A DNA stretch of 64,000 bases from Falsiroseomonas algicola (lineage in GTDB: Bacteria; Pseudomonadota; Alphaproteobacteria; Acetobacterales; Acetobacteraceae): the NCBI RefSeq assembly GCF_011040385.1, contig NZ_JAAIKB010000004.1, positions 372,001-436,000 of the forward strand, written 5' to 3'. Positions 28,165 through 36,409 of the stretch are shown in pieces. Both the position numbers and the translations under genes were made by a program. The notes under the pieces are model-generated. The model was not told the origin of the DNA, ran no database searches, and saw only the letters and a list, made by a program, of their open reading frames with translations. Each line of letters opens with the position of its first letter. Within the stretch, counting starts at the first letter, position 1.

Positions 28165-28467
28165 ATGCGCCAGCCCTGGCTCCAGCCCGCCGACACCCCC
28201 CCGCCCCGCGGCGTGCCGGACGACTTCTCACCCCGCAGCGCCACGCGCACCGCAGGCGGCGCCGCGCTGGCCCTCGCCCTCGCCCTGCTGGTCATGGCCG
28301 CCGGCCGATCCGCCGAAATCCTGGACGCGGCCTACGGCCTACCCGTCGTGACCGGCACCGAAACCCTGATCGCGGTCGCGGAAGCCTGGGACGGGGCGAT
28401 GCAGGCCATCGGCGTGCCGGCCGCGGTGGACGCCGTCCGCGCCATCCTCTCGGCAGGCCGCGCATGA
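28165..28467 (+). CDS. Small single-TM protein of unknown function
   Basis: A 100-residue protein: polar N terminus, one TM helix (ALALALALLVMAAG, about residues 33-48), then a periplasmic helical part LPVVTGTETLIAVAEAWDGAM. GGAG lies upstream of the ATG. The layout resembles the N-terminal anchor of SGNH partners found after MBOAT genes, but no catalytic domain is attached, so it may be an accessory subunit of the O-acylation system. That is an inference. It is ATGA-coupled to the next gene. Confidence 0.6.
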   Translation: MRQPWLQPADTPPPRGVPDDFSPRSATRTAGGAALALALALLVMAAGRSAEILDAAYGLPVVTGTETLIAVAEAWDGAMQAIGVPAAVDAVRAILSAGRA

Positions 28468-29132
28468 CGACCGGGCCGCGGGGGATGCTGGCCATCTGGA
28501 GCGACGTCGCGCCCGAGGCGGCGACGGACTACCTCCACTGGCTGACCCGCGAACATACGGAGGAACGCGTCTCCACACCCGGCTTCGTCGGCGTCCGGGT
28601 CCTTCAGGCCGGGATACCCGGCACGAACCGCTTCCTGATGCTCTACGACCTGGCCAGCCCCGCCGTGGTCGGCAGCGCGGCCTACCTCGCCAGGCTGAAC
28701 GCCCCCACGCCCTGGACGCGGCGCATCATGGCCGGGGTCACCAATGTCGCCCGCGGCGGCGGCGCGGTGGTGGCTGAGGCCGGGCGCGGCCAGGGCAGCT
28801 GCGTCATGGCCCTGCGGCTGGACGAGCCACCCCGCCCGGACCAGGACTCGCTGCGCTCCCTCATCGCCGGGGACCGCATCTGCGCCGCGCGCCTGATCGA
28901 GGTCGATGCCGCCGGCACCGGCGTCGCCACGGCGGAAAAGGCGCTACGCCGCGGCGATGGACGCTTCGCCGGGCTGCTGCTGCTGGAGGGGCTGAATGTC
29001 CCCGCCCTGGAGGCCGCGCTGGCGACAAACCGCCCGGCCCTCGCGGCCCTCGGCGCGGCGGATGCGGAGGCGGTCCCTCACCGCGTCATCTTCGCGCTGA
29101 CGGGGGCGGAACTGGCCAGCGGTGCCTGTTGA
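28464..29132 (+). CDS. EthD/ABM-like conserved protein of unknown function
   Basis: A 222-residue soluble protein. The N-terminal half reads LAIWSDVAPEAATDYLHWL followed by TREHTEERVSTPGFVGVRVL, the W-x3-EH-x-E pattern of dimeric alpha-beta barrel (EthD/DUF4286-type) domains; the C-terminal half could be a second, diverged copy. No catalytic residues can be named. It overlaps the small TM protein gene by 4 bp, so both are expressed together. Cleaner folds in this family bind small ligands or haem. Confidence 0.6.
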   Translation: MTTGPRGMLAIWSDVAPEAATDYLHWLTREHTEERVSTPGFVGVRVLQAGIPGTNRFLMLYDLASPAVVGSAAYLARLNAPTPWTRRIMAGVTNVARGGGAVVAEAGRGQGSCVMALRLDEPPRPDQDSLRSLIAGDRICAARLIEVDAAGTGVATAEKALRRGDGRFAGLLLLEGLNVPALEAALATNRPALAALGAADAEAVPHRVIFALTGAELASGAC

Positions 29133-29267
29133 CCTCCGAGAGGCCAGCGCGACCCGGGATGCTGATCGGGTTGGCTTGGCGCTTGCCATGGCATAGACGC
29201 CAGGCCCGACCGTGGAGCGACCGGCATACCCGACGGCTTGGCGGTCGTCGTCAATCGCCGTAGCCTG

Positions 29268-29459
29268 CTACCCGCGCTTCAGTAGGCTCTCAACGCCACG
29301 AATCTTCCGAGCGACCTGCATCAGCGGCGGTGTCAGGGCGGTCGTCAGAATGGTGGCCAGCGCTTTCTCAGGCGATGCTGGCGTGGTGGCCACCGGAGCA
29401 GCAGGCGAAGCGGCTGGCGCAGCCGGTGGCCGCCCTCCGCCGGAAGCGGGCTCAGCCAT
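29268..29459 (-). CDS. Small Ala/Pro-rich protein, third gene of a membrane operon
   Basis: A 63-residue protein with a low-complexity N terminus rich in Pro and Ala and a C-terminal amphipathic helix (EKALATILTTALTPPLMQVA, then KIRGVESLLKR). No family recognised. Its ATG is embedded in the stop region of the preceding small gene (ATGGCTGA), a classic translational-coupling overlap, which is the main argument that both are genes. Confidence 0.5.
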   Translation of the reverse strand: MAEPASGGGRPPAAPAASPAAPVATTPASPEKALATILTTALTPPLMQVARKIRGVESLLKRG

Positions 29460-29667
29460 CCCTAAGGTCCTCCTTCTCGAGAACCGCTGCCAGGACTCGG
29501 CTCTCGGTCGTGCCGCTCCACCAGCCCTTCTTCACGACGCGCATCGCCGGAGGTTGCACCTGGGCTGGGTAGGCGCGGTTGCTGGGTGGCGACACCTCCG
29601 TGCTCCCCCTCTTCTGGCCGGACGGTTCGCCCGTCATCCCGCCGTCGCGGTTCGGGGTGGATGCCAT
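29452..29667 (-). CDS. Small basic protein encoded inside the 3' end of the membrane protein gene
   Basis: A 71-residue frame starting MASTPNRDGG and ending VLAAVLEKEDLRDG. It has a proper SD (AGGAG, 29677-29681 on the minus strand) nine bases before the ATG. About 85% of its third codon positions are G or C, against about 55% for the overlapping frame of the membrane protein, so this frame looks like the selected one from 29667 downward. It is coupled to the 63-residue gene. No homologous family recognised. Confidence 0.5.
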   Translation of the reverse strand: MASTPNRDGGMTGEPSGQKRGSTEVSPPSNRAYPAQVQPPAMRVVKKGWWSGTTESRVLAAVLEKEDLRDG

Positions 29668-30295
29668 GGGACTGGGCTCCTGCGTGGTCGTTATCCGCGA
29701 CGCTGATATGGGCATGCACAGTAACGCCAACCAGTATGAGCGTGGCAAGGACAGACGCCAGCATGCAGAGGCCCGCCCAGGCACGGCGGGTCGCCCGCCG
29801 CTGGTTGATCAGCCGGTTGTTATGCGTCGCGACGGCATATTGCCGTGCCATTTCGTTCTTCAGGACCGTCAGGCCATCGGGCGGGGGTGGGCCCGCTTCC
29901 GTCTGGCCTGTCGCCGCGCGCTGCGCCGCCTCCGCCGCGGCCAGGCTGAGCGCGTAGGTACGAAGATCGGGCTCCGGGGCAAGGTAGCGGAACCTGGCTG
30001 GGGCGATCGACGCCGCGAGGAAGCCGATCGTGGCAAGGCTGGAGAGTGCGACACAGCCGAGCAGGGTTGCGACGGCCCACCACAGCGCGGCGGTCAATGC
30101 GGGAAGGTTGCTCGCCAAGCCAACGATCGCAGCAAGCTGCAGGGCAAGGCTCGCCGCGAAGAACGGCAGCGATCGCCAGATATTCTCCTCCTGGTCGATC
30201 TCCTTCCGGTAGTTGTCCCCGAACGCCTTTTCGACATGATCGAGCAGCTTGTCCGTCAACAACCCTGATGCCGGATCGCCGGAATCGCTCGCCAT
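29462..30295 (-). CDS. Multi-TM membrane protein with overrun C terminus
   Basis: Up to 277 residues. Residues ~30-105 hold two to three TM helices (FFAASLALQLAAIVGLAS; ALWWAVATLLGCVALSSLA). A soluble stretch with NNRLINQRRATRRAWAGL leads to a last TM (LCMLASVLATLILVGVTV). The two-TM plus helical plus TM layout recalls SLATT-like pore proteins, but no family can be assigned firmly. After about residue 208 the frame loses coding-like codon usage and overlaps another gene for 206 bp, suggesting a lost stop or frameshift. Start 30295 follows GGAGG at a longish spacing. Confidence 0.6.
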   Translation of the reverse strand: MASDSGDPASGLLTDKLLDHVEKAFGDNYRKEIDQEENIWRSLPFFAASLALQLAAIVGLASNLPALTAALWWAVATLLGCVALSSLATIGFLAASIAPARFRYLAPEPDLRTYALSLAAAEAAQRAATGQTEAGPPPPDGLTVLKNEMARQYAVATHNNRLINQRRATRRAWAGLCMLASVLATLILVGVTVHAHISVADNDHAGAQSHGIHPEPRRRDDGRTVRPEEGEHGGVATQQPRLPSPGATSGDARREEGLVERHDREPSPGSGSREGGP

Positions 30296-30458
30296 GGTGC
30301 CAAGGAGCCTCCGACACGCCACAACTCGTTTCGTATCGAATACCGCATGGGCATTCGGAACTCGACTGCTTTTCCCGCTGTCCGCATCGCGGGCGGCGGA
30401 CCGGTCGACCAGGCAAGGGCCCGATCGGTCACGCAACCGCGCCGACGGCCTTGCACCT

Positions 30459-30488
30459 GGTTCCGCGAGGACACTCCCTCGCGGAACC
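30459..30488 (-). terminator. 12-bp hairpin after the SGNH gene
   Basis: GGTTCCGCGAGG and CCTCGCGGAACC are perfect inverted copies around a 6-nt loop, 8 bp past the stop of the minus-strand SGNH gene. Probably its terminator, although a T-run is missing. Confidence 0.6.
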
Positions 30489-30496
30489 AAGCCTCC

Positions 30497-31141
30497 CTAC
30501 CGCACCCCGGCGACCTGCGTCCGCTCCATCGACCGCATCAGCCCGGTCCACCAGTTGCGGTACCACTCCGCCGTCGGGTGGACGCCGTCATGCGAGTCAT
30601 AGGTGCAACGCGCCTCCCGCCCGCGATTGATCGCGGGCAGGTGGCGCAGCGCGTCATCGGCCTGGTTCACGCGGCGCGCCAGCATCCGGTCCAGCGCCGT
30701 GCTGCCCTGTTCCAGCTGGGCGTCGCGGTTGAAGCAGCCGGGCGTCGCCCAGATGATGCGCGCGGCCGGCCAGCGTTCCATCACCGCGCTGATCTGGCGG
30801 AGATAGGAATCCGCCTCCTCGTTCCGCATGCCGCGGAGGTCATTGGTCCCGAAGACCAGCACCAGGCGACGGGCGCAGCGGGGTTCCTGCTGGCGCAGCC
30901 AGGTGATGCCGGCACCGCCACGGGCGATCACCTGGAATCCCTGGGCCTGGGCGAAGGGCGCCATGCCGACCGCCAGGCTGTCGCCCAGCAGCACGTCCGG
31001 GCAGCCATTCTGGGCGGCGGCGGGCGCGGGCGCGCCCATCAGCCCGGCCAGCAGCGGCAGCAGCAGCGTCCAGCGACCATGGCTCCGCACGCGGCCCATC
31101 GAGAATCGGCCGTCCAGCCCAAGGCGCTTCCGCATGCGCAT
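30497..31141 (-). CDS. Exported SGNH/GDSL hydrolase
   Basis: A 214-residue protein with a long basic leader and hydrophobic core (WTLLLPLLAGLMGAPAPAAAQ). Catalytic blocks are LLGDSLAVGM, FGTNDLRGM and SHDGVHPTAEWY. Three SGNH proteins within 7 kb imply a local concentration of esterase/acyl-transfer functions. A near-consensus SD (GGAGGTGAT) lies 12 bases upstream of ATG 31141; internal starts at 31135 and 31099 would shorten only the leader. Confidence 0.85.
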   Translation of the reverse strand: MRMRKRLGLDGRFSMGRVRSHGRWTLLLPLLAGLMGAPAPAAAQNGCPDVLLGDSLAVGMAPFAQAQGFQVIARGGAGITWLRQQEPRCARRLVLVFGTNDLRGMRNEEADSYLRQISAVMERWPAARIIWATPGCFNRDAQLEQGSTALDRMLARRVNQADDALRHLPAINRGREARCTYDSHDGVHPTAEWYRNWWTGLMRSMERTQVAGVR

Positions 31142-31573
31142 GCTCCGCCATCACCTCCTGCGATCGCCGGCGCATGTGGCGCCGGGGTTGCTACCATGGC
31201 GTTAACCCAGGACGGGCCGTGCCGTTCAGGACCTGCGGTCCCAGCCGCGCCGGCGGGGCCGGGGCGCGCAACCCCCGCGGGCCCTGTTGGCGCGCGGCGG
31301 GGGAGCCCGTCCGAGGGGGCGGGGCCGGGGGCATAACCCGCGCGGCGCAGCGCGCCAACCCCGGCAGGGGTTTTCGAGCTTTCACGAAAATGATGGCGCA
31401 ACGGAATATGTTCGCGGTATGTTCGACAGATCAGGCGCCCGGACTCCGCGCGCCCTGGATCGCCCATCCCGCCCAACCACCCCGTGAAAACGGTGCTAAA
31501 CGTGCATAAGAGGGTAAATCGGCTTTAGATTTATGTGACCTGAAGGCCACAGCCCGCCCACGCAGGCCCCAGC
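31142..31573. other. Intergenic region, no gene seen
   Basis: GC-rich and hairpin-rich in its middle part (31260-31375), with one terminator-like hairpin AACCCC-GGCA-GGGGTT followed by TT (31357-31374, plus orientation). The last 70 bp are AT-richer. No frame has coding character. A small RNA ending at 31374 is conceivable, but no promoter for it was found. Confidence 0.4.
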
Positions 31574-31603
31574 TTGCAGCCGGCCCCGACCCGCGCCCAT
31601 ATC
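31574..31603 (+). promoter_or_regulatory. Promoter of the moeB-like gene, probably leaderless
   Basis: TTGCAG (31574-31579) and CATATC (31598-31603) are 18 bp apart, and the expected start point coincides with the ATG at 31610. No SD is visible before that ATG. The hexamer and flanks (CCCAGCTTGCAGCCG) recur at the rimP promoter near 37972. Confidence 0.5.
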
Positions 31604-31609
31604 ACCCGC

Positions 31610-32434
31610 ATGGACCTCGACTTCACGGATGCGGAGCTCCGCCGCTACTCCCGGCACATATTGCTGGAGGAAGTGGGCGCCATCGGCCAGTCGCGGCTGC
31701 GATCGGCCCGCGTGCTGCTGGTCGGCGCCGGGGGGCTCGGCTCGCCGCTCGCCCTCTACCTGGCCGCGGCGGGCGTCGGCACGCTCGGCATCATCGATGA
31801 TGACCGGCTGGAACTGTCCAACCTCCAGCGCCAGGTCGCCCATGTCACCGCCCGCATCGGCCGCAACAAGGCGGACAGCGCGGCGGAGACGATCGGCGCC
31901 CTGAACCCCGAGGTGAAGGTGGAGGTCCATGCCAGGCGGCTGGATGCCGCCTGGGCGTGGGAGAACGTGCCGAAATACGACCTCGTCTGCGACGGCACCG
32001 ACAATTTCGCCACCCGCTTCCTGCTGGGCGATGCCTGCCACCTGCTCGGCCGGCCGCTGGTCTCGGCAGCCGTGCTGCGGTTCGAGGGCCAGCTCTCCGT
32101 CTTCAAGTCGCATCTCGGGCATCCGCATCCCTGCCACCGCTGCCTGCATCCGGAACCGCCGCCGGAAGGGCTCGTGCCGACCTGTTCGGAGGCGGGCGTG
32201 CTCGGCGCTGTCACCGGCGTCATGGGCACGCTGCAGGCGACGGAGGCGCTGAAGCTCATCCTCGGCATCGGGGAGGATCTGTCCGGCCGCCTGCTGCTCT
32301 GGGATGCGCTGGATGCGCGCTTCCGCGCCGTGAAGCTGAAGCGCGACCCCGCCTGCGCCCTGTGCGGGGAGGCGGCGACGATCCACGACCTCTCGGCCCA
32401 TGCCGAGACCACCGCCCCGGCCTGCGCGATTTGA
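31610..32434 (+). CDS. moeB: ThiF/MoeB/HesA-family adenylyltransferase
   Basis: A 274-residue E1-like enzyme that adenylates the C terminus of a ubiquitin-like sulfur carrier (MoaD or ThiS). Features: N-terminal RYSRHILLEEVG, nucleotide motif LLVGAGGLGSPLALYL, D-x-R segment IDDDRLELSNLQRQ, DGTDNFATRF, zinc cysteine pairs CHRC and CALC, and the crossover-loop region PTCSEAGVLG. Full MoeB length without a rhodanese domain. The next gene starts inside its stop codon, tying it to a DsrE-like sulfur protein. Confidence 0.9.
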   Translation: MDLDFTDAELRRYSRHILLEEVGAIGQSRLRSARVLLVGAGGLGSPLALYLAAAGVGTLGIIDDDRLELSNLQRQVAHVTARIGRNKADSAAETIGALNPEVKVEVHARRLDAAWAWENVPKYDLVCDGTDNFATRFLLGDACHLLGRPLVSAAVLRFEGQLSVFKSHLGHPHPCHRCLHPEPPPEGLVPTCSEAGVLGAVTGVMGTLQATEALKLILGIGEDLSGRLLLWDALDARFRAVKLKRDPACALCGEAATIHDLSAHAETTAPACAI

Positions 32435-32805
32435 CCCAGCCCCTCGGCATCCTGCTGCGGCACGGCGACCATGAGGCCGCGCATTACGCCCTGGTGCTGG
32501 CCACCGGCGCCGCGGCGGTCGGGCGCGACGTCACCCTCTTCGCCACCAATGGTGGCTGCCGCCTGTTCCTGGCGACCGCGCCCCTGGTGGAGGAGGCGCG
32601 GGAGGCCCTGCTGGAATCCCGTGGCGTCGCCGGCATCGCCCCCCTGATGGAGGCCGCCCGCGAGCTCGGCATCCGCCTCATCGCCTGCGAGGCCGGGCTC
32701 AAGGCCGAAGGATTGGCCGCTGCCTCCCTCGCCCCGGGGGTGGAGGTGGCGGGGGTCATCACCTTCCTGGCGGCCATCGGCGCGGGGCAGGTCATCAGCC
32801 TGTAA
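32431..32805 (+). CDS. DsrE-like protein with TTG start
   Basis: A 124-residue protein of the DsrE/YchN type: LGILLRHGDHEAAHYALVLA at the N terminus, VTLFATNGGCRLFLA in the middle, then IRLIACEAGLKAEGLAA with the Cys that in some family members relays sulfur. Translation is read as starting at TTG 32431, overlapping the moeB stop (TTGA), since no ATG or GTG gives the complete first beta strand. Coupling to an E1 enzyme suggests a role in sulfur transfer. Confidence 0.8.
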   Translation: MTQPLGILLRHGDHEAAHYALVLATGAAAVGRDVTLFATNGGCRLFLATAPLVEEAREALLESRGVAGIAPLMEAARELGIRLIACEAGLKAEGLAAASLAPGVEVAGVITFLAAIGAGQVISL

Positions 32806-32863
32806 ACCTTGACCCCTCCCCCGGCGCGGGCGAAGCCTGTGCGATCGGGAAACGGGGGTTCGC

Positions 32864-33637
32864 ATGGTCCGCATCGGCATCTGTGGCATCGCCGGCCGCA
32901 TGGGGCGGCTGCTGGCGGAGGAAGCGGTGCAGGCCGGCGCGACGCTCGCCGGGGGCATCGACCGTCCGGGCGCCGACCCCGCCGGCCTGCCCGCCCCCCT
33001 GCTGCCGGATGCGAGCGCGCTGTTCGCCGCCAGCGACGTGGTGATCGACTTCACCCACGCCTCCGCCGCCGCCGGCCACGCCGCCGCCGCCGCCGCCGCG
33101 GGCCGCGCCTATGTGCTGGGCACCACCGGCCTGACCTTGGAGGAGGAGGCCGCCGTCACCGCCGCCGCCGGGCGCGCGCCGATCTGCTACGCCGCCAACT
33201 ACTCCACCGGCGTGAATCTGGTGCTCGCCATCGCGGAACGCATGGGCGCCACCCTGCCGCCCGAGCAATACGACGCCGAGATCCTGGAGATGCATCACCG
33301 CCAGAAGGTGGATGCCCCGTCGGGCACCGCCATCGCCATGGGCCGCGCCGTCGCCAAGGGGCGGGGGAAGACCCTGGAGGAGGTCGGGATCGAGTCCGGC
33401 CGGGATGGCCATACCGGCGCCCGCAAGACCGGCCCGATCGGCTTCGCCGCGCTGCGCGGAGGCCAGGTGGTGGGGGAGCACACCCTTCTCTTTGCCAGCG
33501 GGACGGAGCAGATCGCCCTCACCCATCGCAGCTTCGACCGGCGTTCCTACGCGACGGGCGCGATCCGCGCGGCGCTCTGGCTGCAGGACAAGCCCGCCGG
33601 CCTCTATTCCATGATGGATGTGCTCGGCATGCGCTGA
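32864..33637 (+). CDS. dapB: 4-hydroxy-tetrahydrodipicolinate reductase
   Basis: Diaminopimelate/lysine pathway enzyme using NAD(P)H. The 257-residue protein has the dinucleotide motif GICGIAGRMGR, FTHASAAAGHA, the GTTGLT segment, and the catalytic motif EMHHRQKVDAPSGTA (His-His and Lys). Full length. Its stop overlaps the start of the next gene by one base. Confidence 0.96.
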   Translation: MVRIGICGIAGRMGRLLAEEAVQAGATLAGGIDRPGADPAGLPAPLLPDASALFAASDVVIDFTHASAAAGHAAAAAAAGRAYVLGTTGLTLEEEAAVTAAAGRAPICYAANYSTGVNLVLAIAERMGATLPPEQYDAEILEMHHRQKVDAPSGTAIAMGRAVAKGRGKTLEEVGIESGRDGHTGARKTGPIGFAALRGGQVVGEHTLLFASGTEQIALTHRSFDRRSYATGAIRAALWLQDKPAGLYSMMDVLGMR

Positions 33638-34257
33638 TGCCGGGCAATTGGGACGCTGCGGCGCTGGTGGCCGAGACCGGCGGCGTGGCCTGGCACCTGA
33701 CAAGCCGCGCCGCCCTGCCGATGCTCCGCCGCCACGGCCTGCTCAGCGCCCAGGCCCTGGTCGCGCTGTTCGAGGTGGCGGAACCGGCGGCCACCGAATT
33801 GCTGGAAGCCAATCGCGACCGCTTCGTTGCCCTGCACCACCCGCGCCATGGCACAGTCGAATTGCGGCGGCAGCAGATGTGGGACAGCAAGCTGGTCCCG
33901 GCACTGGAAGGCAGTGGCAGCACGGCCGCGCAATGGCGTCGTCATATCAACGGCCATGTCTTCTTCTGGCTCGACCCCACGCGGCTGGAAGGCCTTCGCA
34001 ACGCGGATCCGGCCCGCCCGCAGGTGGCGCTGCGGATTGACTTGCGGCGCCTGCTGGATCGCCACGGCGCGGCTGCACGGCTGACCCCCATCAACACCGG
34101 CGCCGTCCGTCATCCCCGCCACCGGCGAAGCCTGGCGGATTGGCACCCCATCGGCGCCTACGCCGATCCGCGCGGCAGGCCGCCGGTGGAACTCGCCATC
34201 CCGGGCGCGGTGCCTGACCTTCAAGGGCTGCTGCTCGACCCCTGGCCACAACCCTGA
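33637..34257 (+). CDS. Conserved protein of unknown function (DUF7002-like)
   Basis: A 206-residue soluble protein: GVAWHLTSRAALPMLRRHGL near the N terminus, LRRQQMWDSKLVPALEG in the middle, and NGHVFFWLDPTRLEGL. The H-x-T / RHGL / FFW-x-D pattern recalls the DUF7002 group, remotely similar to ADP-ribosyl or phosphotransferase folds such as Tpt1; this is recalled, not verified. TGATG coupling to dapB points to cotranscription rather than a shared pathway. Confidence 0.6.
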   Translation: MPGNWDAAALVAETGGVAWHLTSRAALPMLRRHGLLSAQALVALFEVAEPAATELLEANRDRFVALHHPRHGTVELRRQQMWDSKLVPALEGSGSTAAQWRRHINGHVFFWLDPTRLEGLRNADPARPQVALRIDLRRLLDRHGAAARLTPINTGAVRHPRHRRSLADWHPIGAYADPRGRPPVELAIPGAVPDLQGLLLDPWPQP

Positions 34258-34291
34258 CGCGATCGAAACCCCTCGCGGCTGCCCAACTGCC

Positions 34292-34320
34292 TTGACCCCG
34301 CCATCTTGCACTGCGATACG
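34292..34320 (+). promoter_or_regulatory. metK promoter
   Basis: TTGACC (34292-34297) and GATACG (34315-34320) with a 17-bp spacer. It leaves a leader of about 75 nt before ATG 34401, GC-rich with an imperfect stem around 34335-34375. I could not match it to SAM-I, SAM-II or SAM/SAH riboswitch consensus motifs. Confidence 0.5.
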
Positions 34321-34400
34321 CGCCCGTCCCGGATCCGCCGGGCCAATCTTGCCAGGCCGGGGCAATCCGGCTCTCCCGCGACAAGAGGCCGAACCAAGCC

Positions 34401-35588
34401 ATGCGCGATAAGGGCGAATATCTCTTCACGTCTGAAAGCGTTTCCGAAGGCCACCCCGACAAGGTGGCGGACCGCATCTCGGACACCGTGCTCGACGCCT
34501 ACCTCTCGGCCGATCCCTATTCCCGCGTGGCCTGCGAGACGCTCTGCACCACCAACCGCGTGGTGCTGGCCGGCGAGACCCGCGGCCCCGGCAGCGTGAC
34601 GCCGGAGCTGCTGATCCACCTGGCCCGCATGGCGATCCATGACATCGGCTATGAGCAGGACGGCTTCCACTGGAAGAACGCCCAGATCGAGTGCCACCTG
34701 CATGCCCAGTCCGCGCATATCGCGCAGGGCGTCGACGCCGCCGGCAACAAGGACGAAGGCGCCGGCGACCAGGGCATCATGTTCGGCTATGCCTGCCGCG
34801 AGACGCCGGAGCTGATGCCCGCGCCGCTCTACTACGCGCACCTGATCCTGCGCCGCGTGAGCGAGCTGCGCCGCGCCGGCGACGTCTCCGTCAAGGGCCT
34901 GCTGCCGGACGCCAAGTCCCAGGTCACGCTGCGCTACGTCGATGGCAAGCCGGTGGGCGCCACCTCCATCGTCGTCTCCACGCAGCATGAGGAGCAGCTG
35001 GACCAGGCCGAGATCAAGCGCATCCTGCGCCCGATCGTGGAGTCCAGCCTGCCGAAGGGCTGGATGTGCCCGGACAACGAGTTCTACGTGAACCCGACCG
35101 GCACCTTCGTCATCGGCGGGCCGGACGGCGACTGCGGCCTGACGGGCCGCAAGATCATCGTGGACACCTATGGCGGCGCGGCGCCCCATGGCGGCGGCGC
35201 CTTCTCGGGCAAGGACCCGACCAAGGTCGACCGTTCCGCCGCCTATGCCGCGCGCTACGTGGCGAAGAACGTCGTGGCCTCCGGCCTCGCGGATCGCTGC
35301 ACCATCCAGGTCTCCTACGCCATCGGCGTCTCCAAGCCGCTCTCGGTCTATTTCGACCTTCACGGCACGGGCAAGGACGTGGATGAGGCGAAGCTGGCCA
35401 AGGTGATCGACGGCATGGTGAACCTCTCCCCGCGCGGGATCCGGGAGCACCTGCACCTGAACCGCCCGATCTACGTGCCGACCTCCGCCTATGGCCATTT
35501 CGGCCGCACGCCGGATGCGGAGAAGGGCACCTTCACCTGGGAGAAGACGGACCTCGCCGACGAGATCCGCCGCGCCTTCGGCCGCTGA
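34401..35588 (+). CDS. metK: S-adenosylmethionine synthetase
   Basis: Makes SAM from methionine and ATP. The 395-residue protein has [20 protein letters not shown]-type N terminus (His and Asp of the active site), [12 protein letters not shown], the P-loop-like region [20 protein letters not shown] and [16 protein letters not shown]. Full length. metK-trmB adjacency is common in alphaproteobacteria; here a strong terminator lies between them. Confidence 0.98.
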   Translation: MRDKGEYLFTSESVSEGHPDKVADRISDTVLDAYLSADPYSRVACETLCTTNRVVLAGETRGPGSVTPELLIHLARMAIHDIGYEQDGFHWKNAQIECHLHAQSAHIAQGVDAAGNKDEGAGDQGIMFGYACRETPELMPAPLYYAHLILRRVSELRRAGDVSVKGLLPDAKSQVTLRYVDGKPVGATSIVVSTQHEEQLDQAEIKRILRPIVESSLPKGWMCPDNEFYVNPTGTFVIGGPDGDCGLTGRKIIVDTYGGAAPHGGGAFSGKDPTKVDRSAAYAARYVAKNVVASGLADRCTIQVSYAIGVSKPLSVYFDLHGTGKDVDEAKLAKVIDGMVNLSPRGIREHLHLNRPIYVPTSAYGHFGRTPDAEKGTFTWEKTDLADEIRRAFGR

Positions 35589-35608
35589 TTCCAGGCCTTG
35601 CTTGACTT

Positions 35609-35643
35609 GGGGGCGGTGGGCGCAGGCCCGCCGCCCCCTTTTT
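35609..35643 (+). terminator. Rho-independent terminator of metK
   Basis: GGGGGCGG-T-GGGC pairs with GCCC-G-CCGCCCCC around loop GCAG, followed by TTTTT. A 13-bp stem with one G-T wobble, 20 bp after the metK stop. Confidence 0.88.
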
Positions 35644-35659
35644 CGTTCAGGAACCACCG

Positions 35660-36373
35660 ATGACCGCCGACCGTCCGCCGCTTGCCGAGGGCGTGCCCGA
35701 CCGCCTCTATGGCCGCCGCCGCGGCCACCCGCTGCGGCCGCGCCAGCAGCGCCTGCTGGACGTGACCCTGCCGCGGCTGCGCCTCTCCCCCGACCAGGCG
35801 CGGGACCCGCTCTCGGCCTTCGGCATGCCGGGCGCGAAGCTCTGGCTGGAAGTGGGCTTCGGCGGCGGCGAGCACGCGCTGGAACAGGTCGCGGCGCATC
35901 CGGAGGTCGCCTACATCGCCTCCGAGGTGTTCGAGAACGGCCTCTGCTCCCTGCTGACGCGCCTGGTGGCGGAGGGGGAGGAGGGCACGGGCGCGCTGCC
36001 CGCCAATCTCCGCCTCTGGCCGACCGATGCCCGGCACCTGGTGCAGGCGCTGCCGGAGGGCTGCCTCGACCGGCTGATGCTGATGTTCCCGGACCCCTGG
36101 CCGAAGTCCCGCCACGCCAAGCGCCGCTTCGTGCATCCGGAACTGCTGACCCTCGTCGCCCGCGCGCTGCGGCCGGGCGGCGAATGGCGTATCGCCAGCG
36201 ACGACCCGACCTACCAGGCCTGGGTGGAGGAGGTTTTCGCCGGCACCAGCCTCTTCACCCAGGCCGAGCGCCATGCGGCAGAGCGCCCCGCCGGCTGGCC
36301 GGGGACGCGGTACGAGGCCAAGGCAAGGCGGGAAGGCCGGCAGCCGATCTGGTGGATTTTCCGCAAGGTCTGA
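35660..36373 (+). CDS. trmB: tRNA (guanine-N7-)-methyltransferase
   Basis: Methylates G46 in the tRNA variable loop with SAM. The 237-residue protein has the SAM motif LEVGFGGGEHAL, EVFENG, MFPDPWPKSRHAKRRF (the TrmB signature) and the C-terminal TRYEAKARREGRQPIWW. Start follows CAGGAA. It must be served by read-through of the metK terminator or its own promoter within the 16-bp gap and stem. Confidence 0.96.
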   Translation: MTADRPPLAEGVPDRLYGRRRGHPLRPRQQRLLDVTLPRLRLSPDQARDPLSAFGMPGAKLWLEVGFGGGEHALEQVAAHPEVAYIASEVFENGLCSLLTRLVAEGEEGTGALPANLRLWPTDARHLVQALPEGCLDRLMLMFPDPWPKSRHAKRRFVHPELLTLVARALRPGGEWRIASDDPTYQAWVEEVFAGTSLFTQAERHAAERPAGWPGTRYEAKARREGRQPIWWIFRKV

Positions 36374-36409
36374 TCGCGCGTCCCGCGCCAGATCGCGATT
36401 GTGTGATTG

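Noticed and set aside
34258-34400. SAM-II or SAM/SAH riboswitch before metK
   Set aside because: I looked for the conserved pseudoknot motifs and did not find them; only an unassigned structured leader can be claimed.
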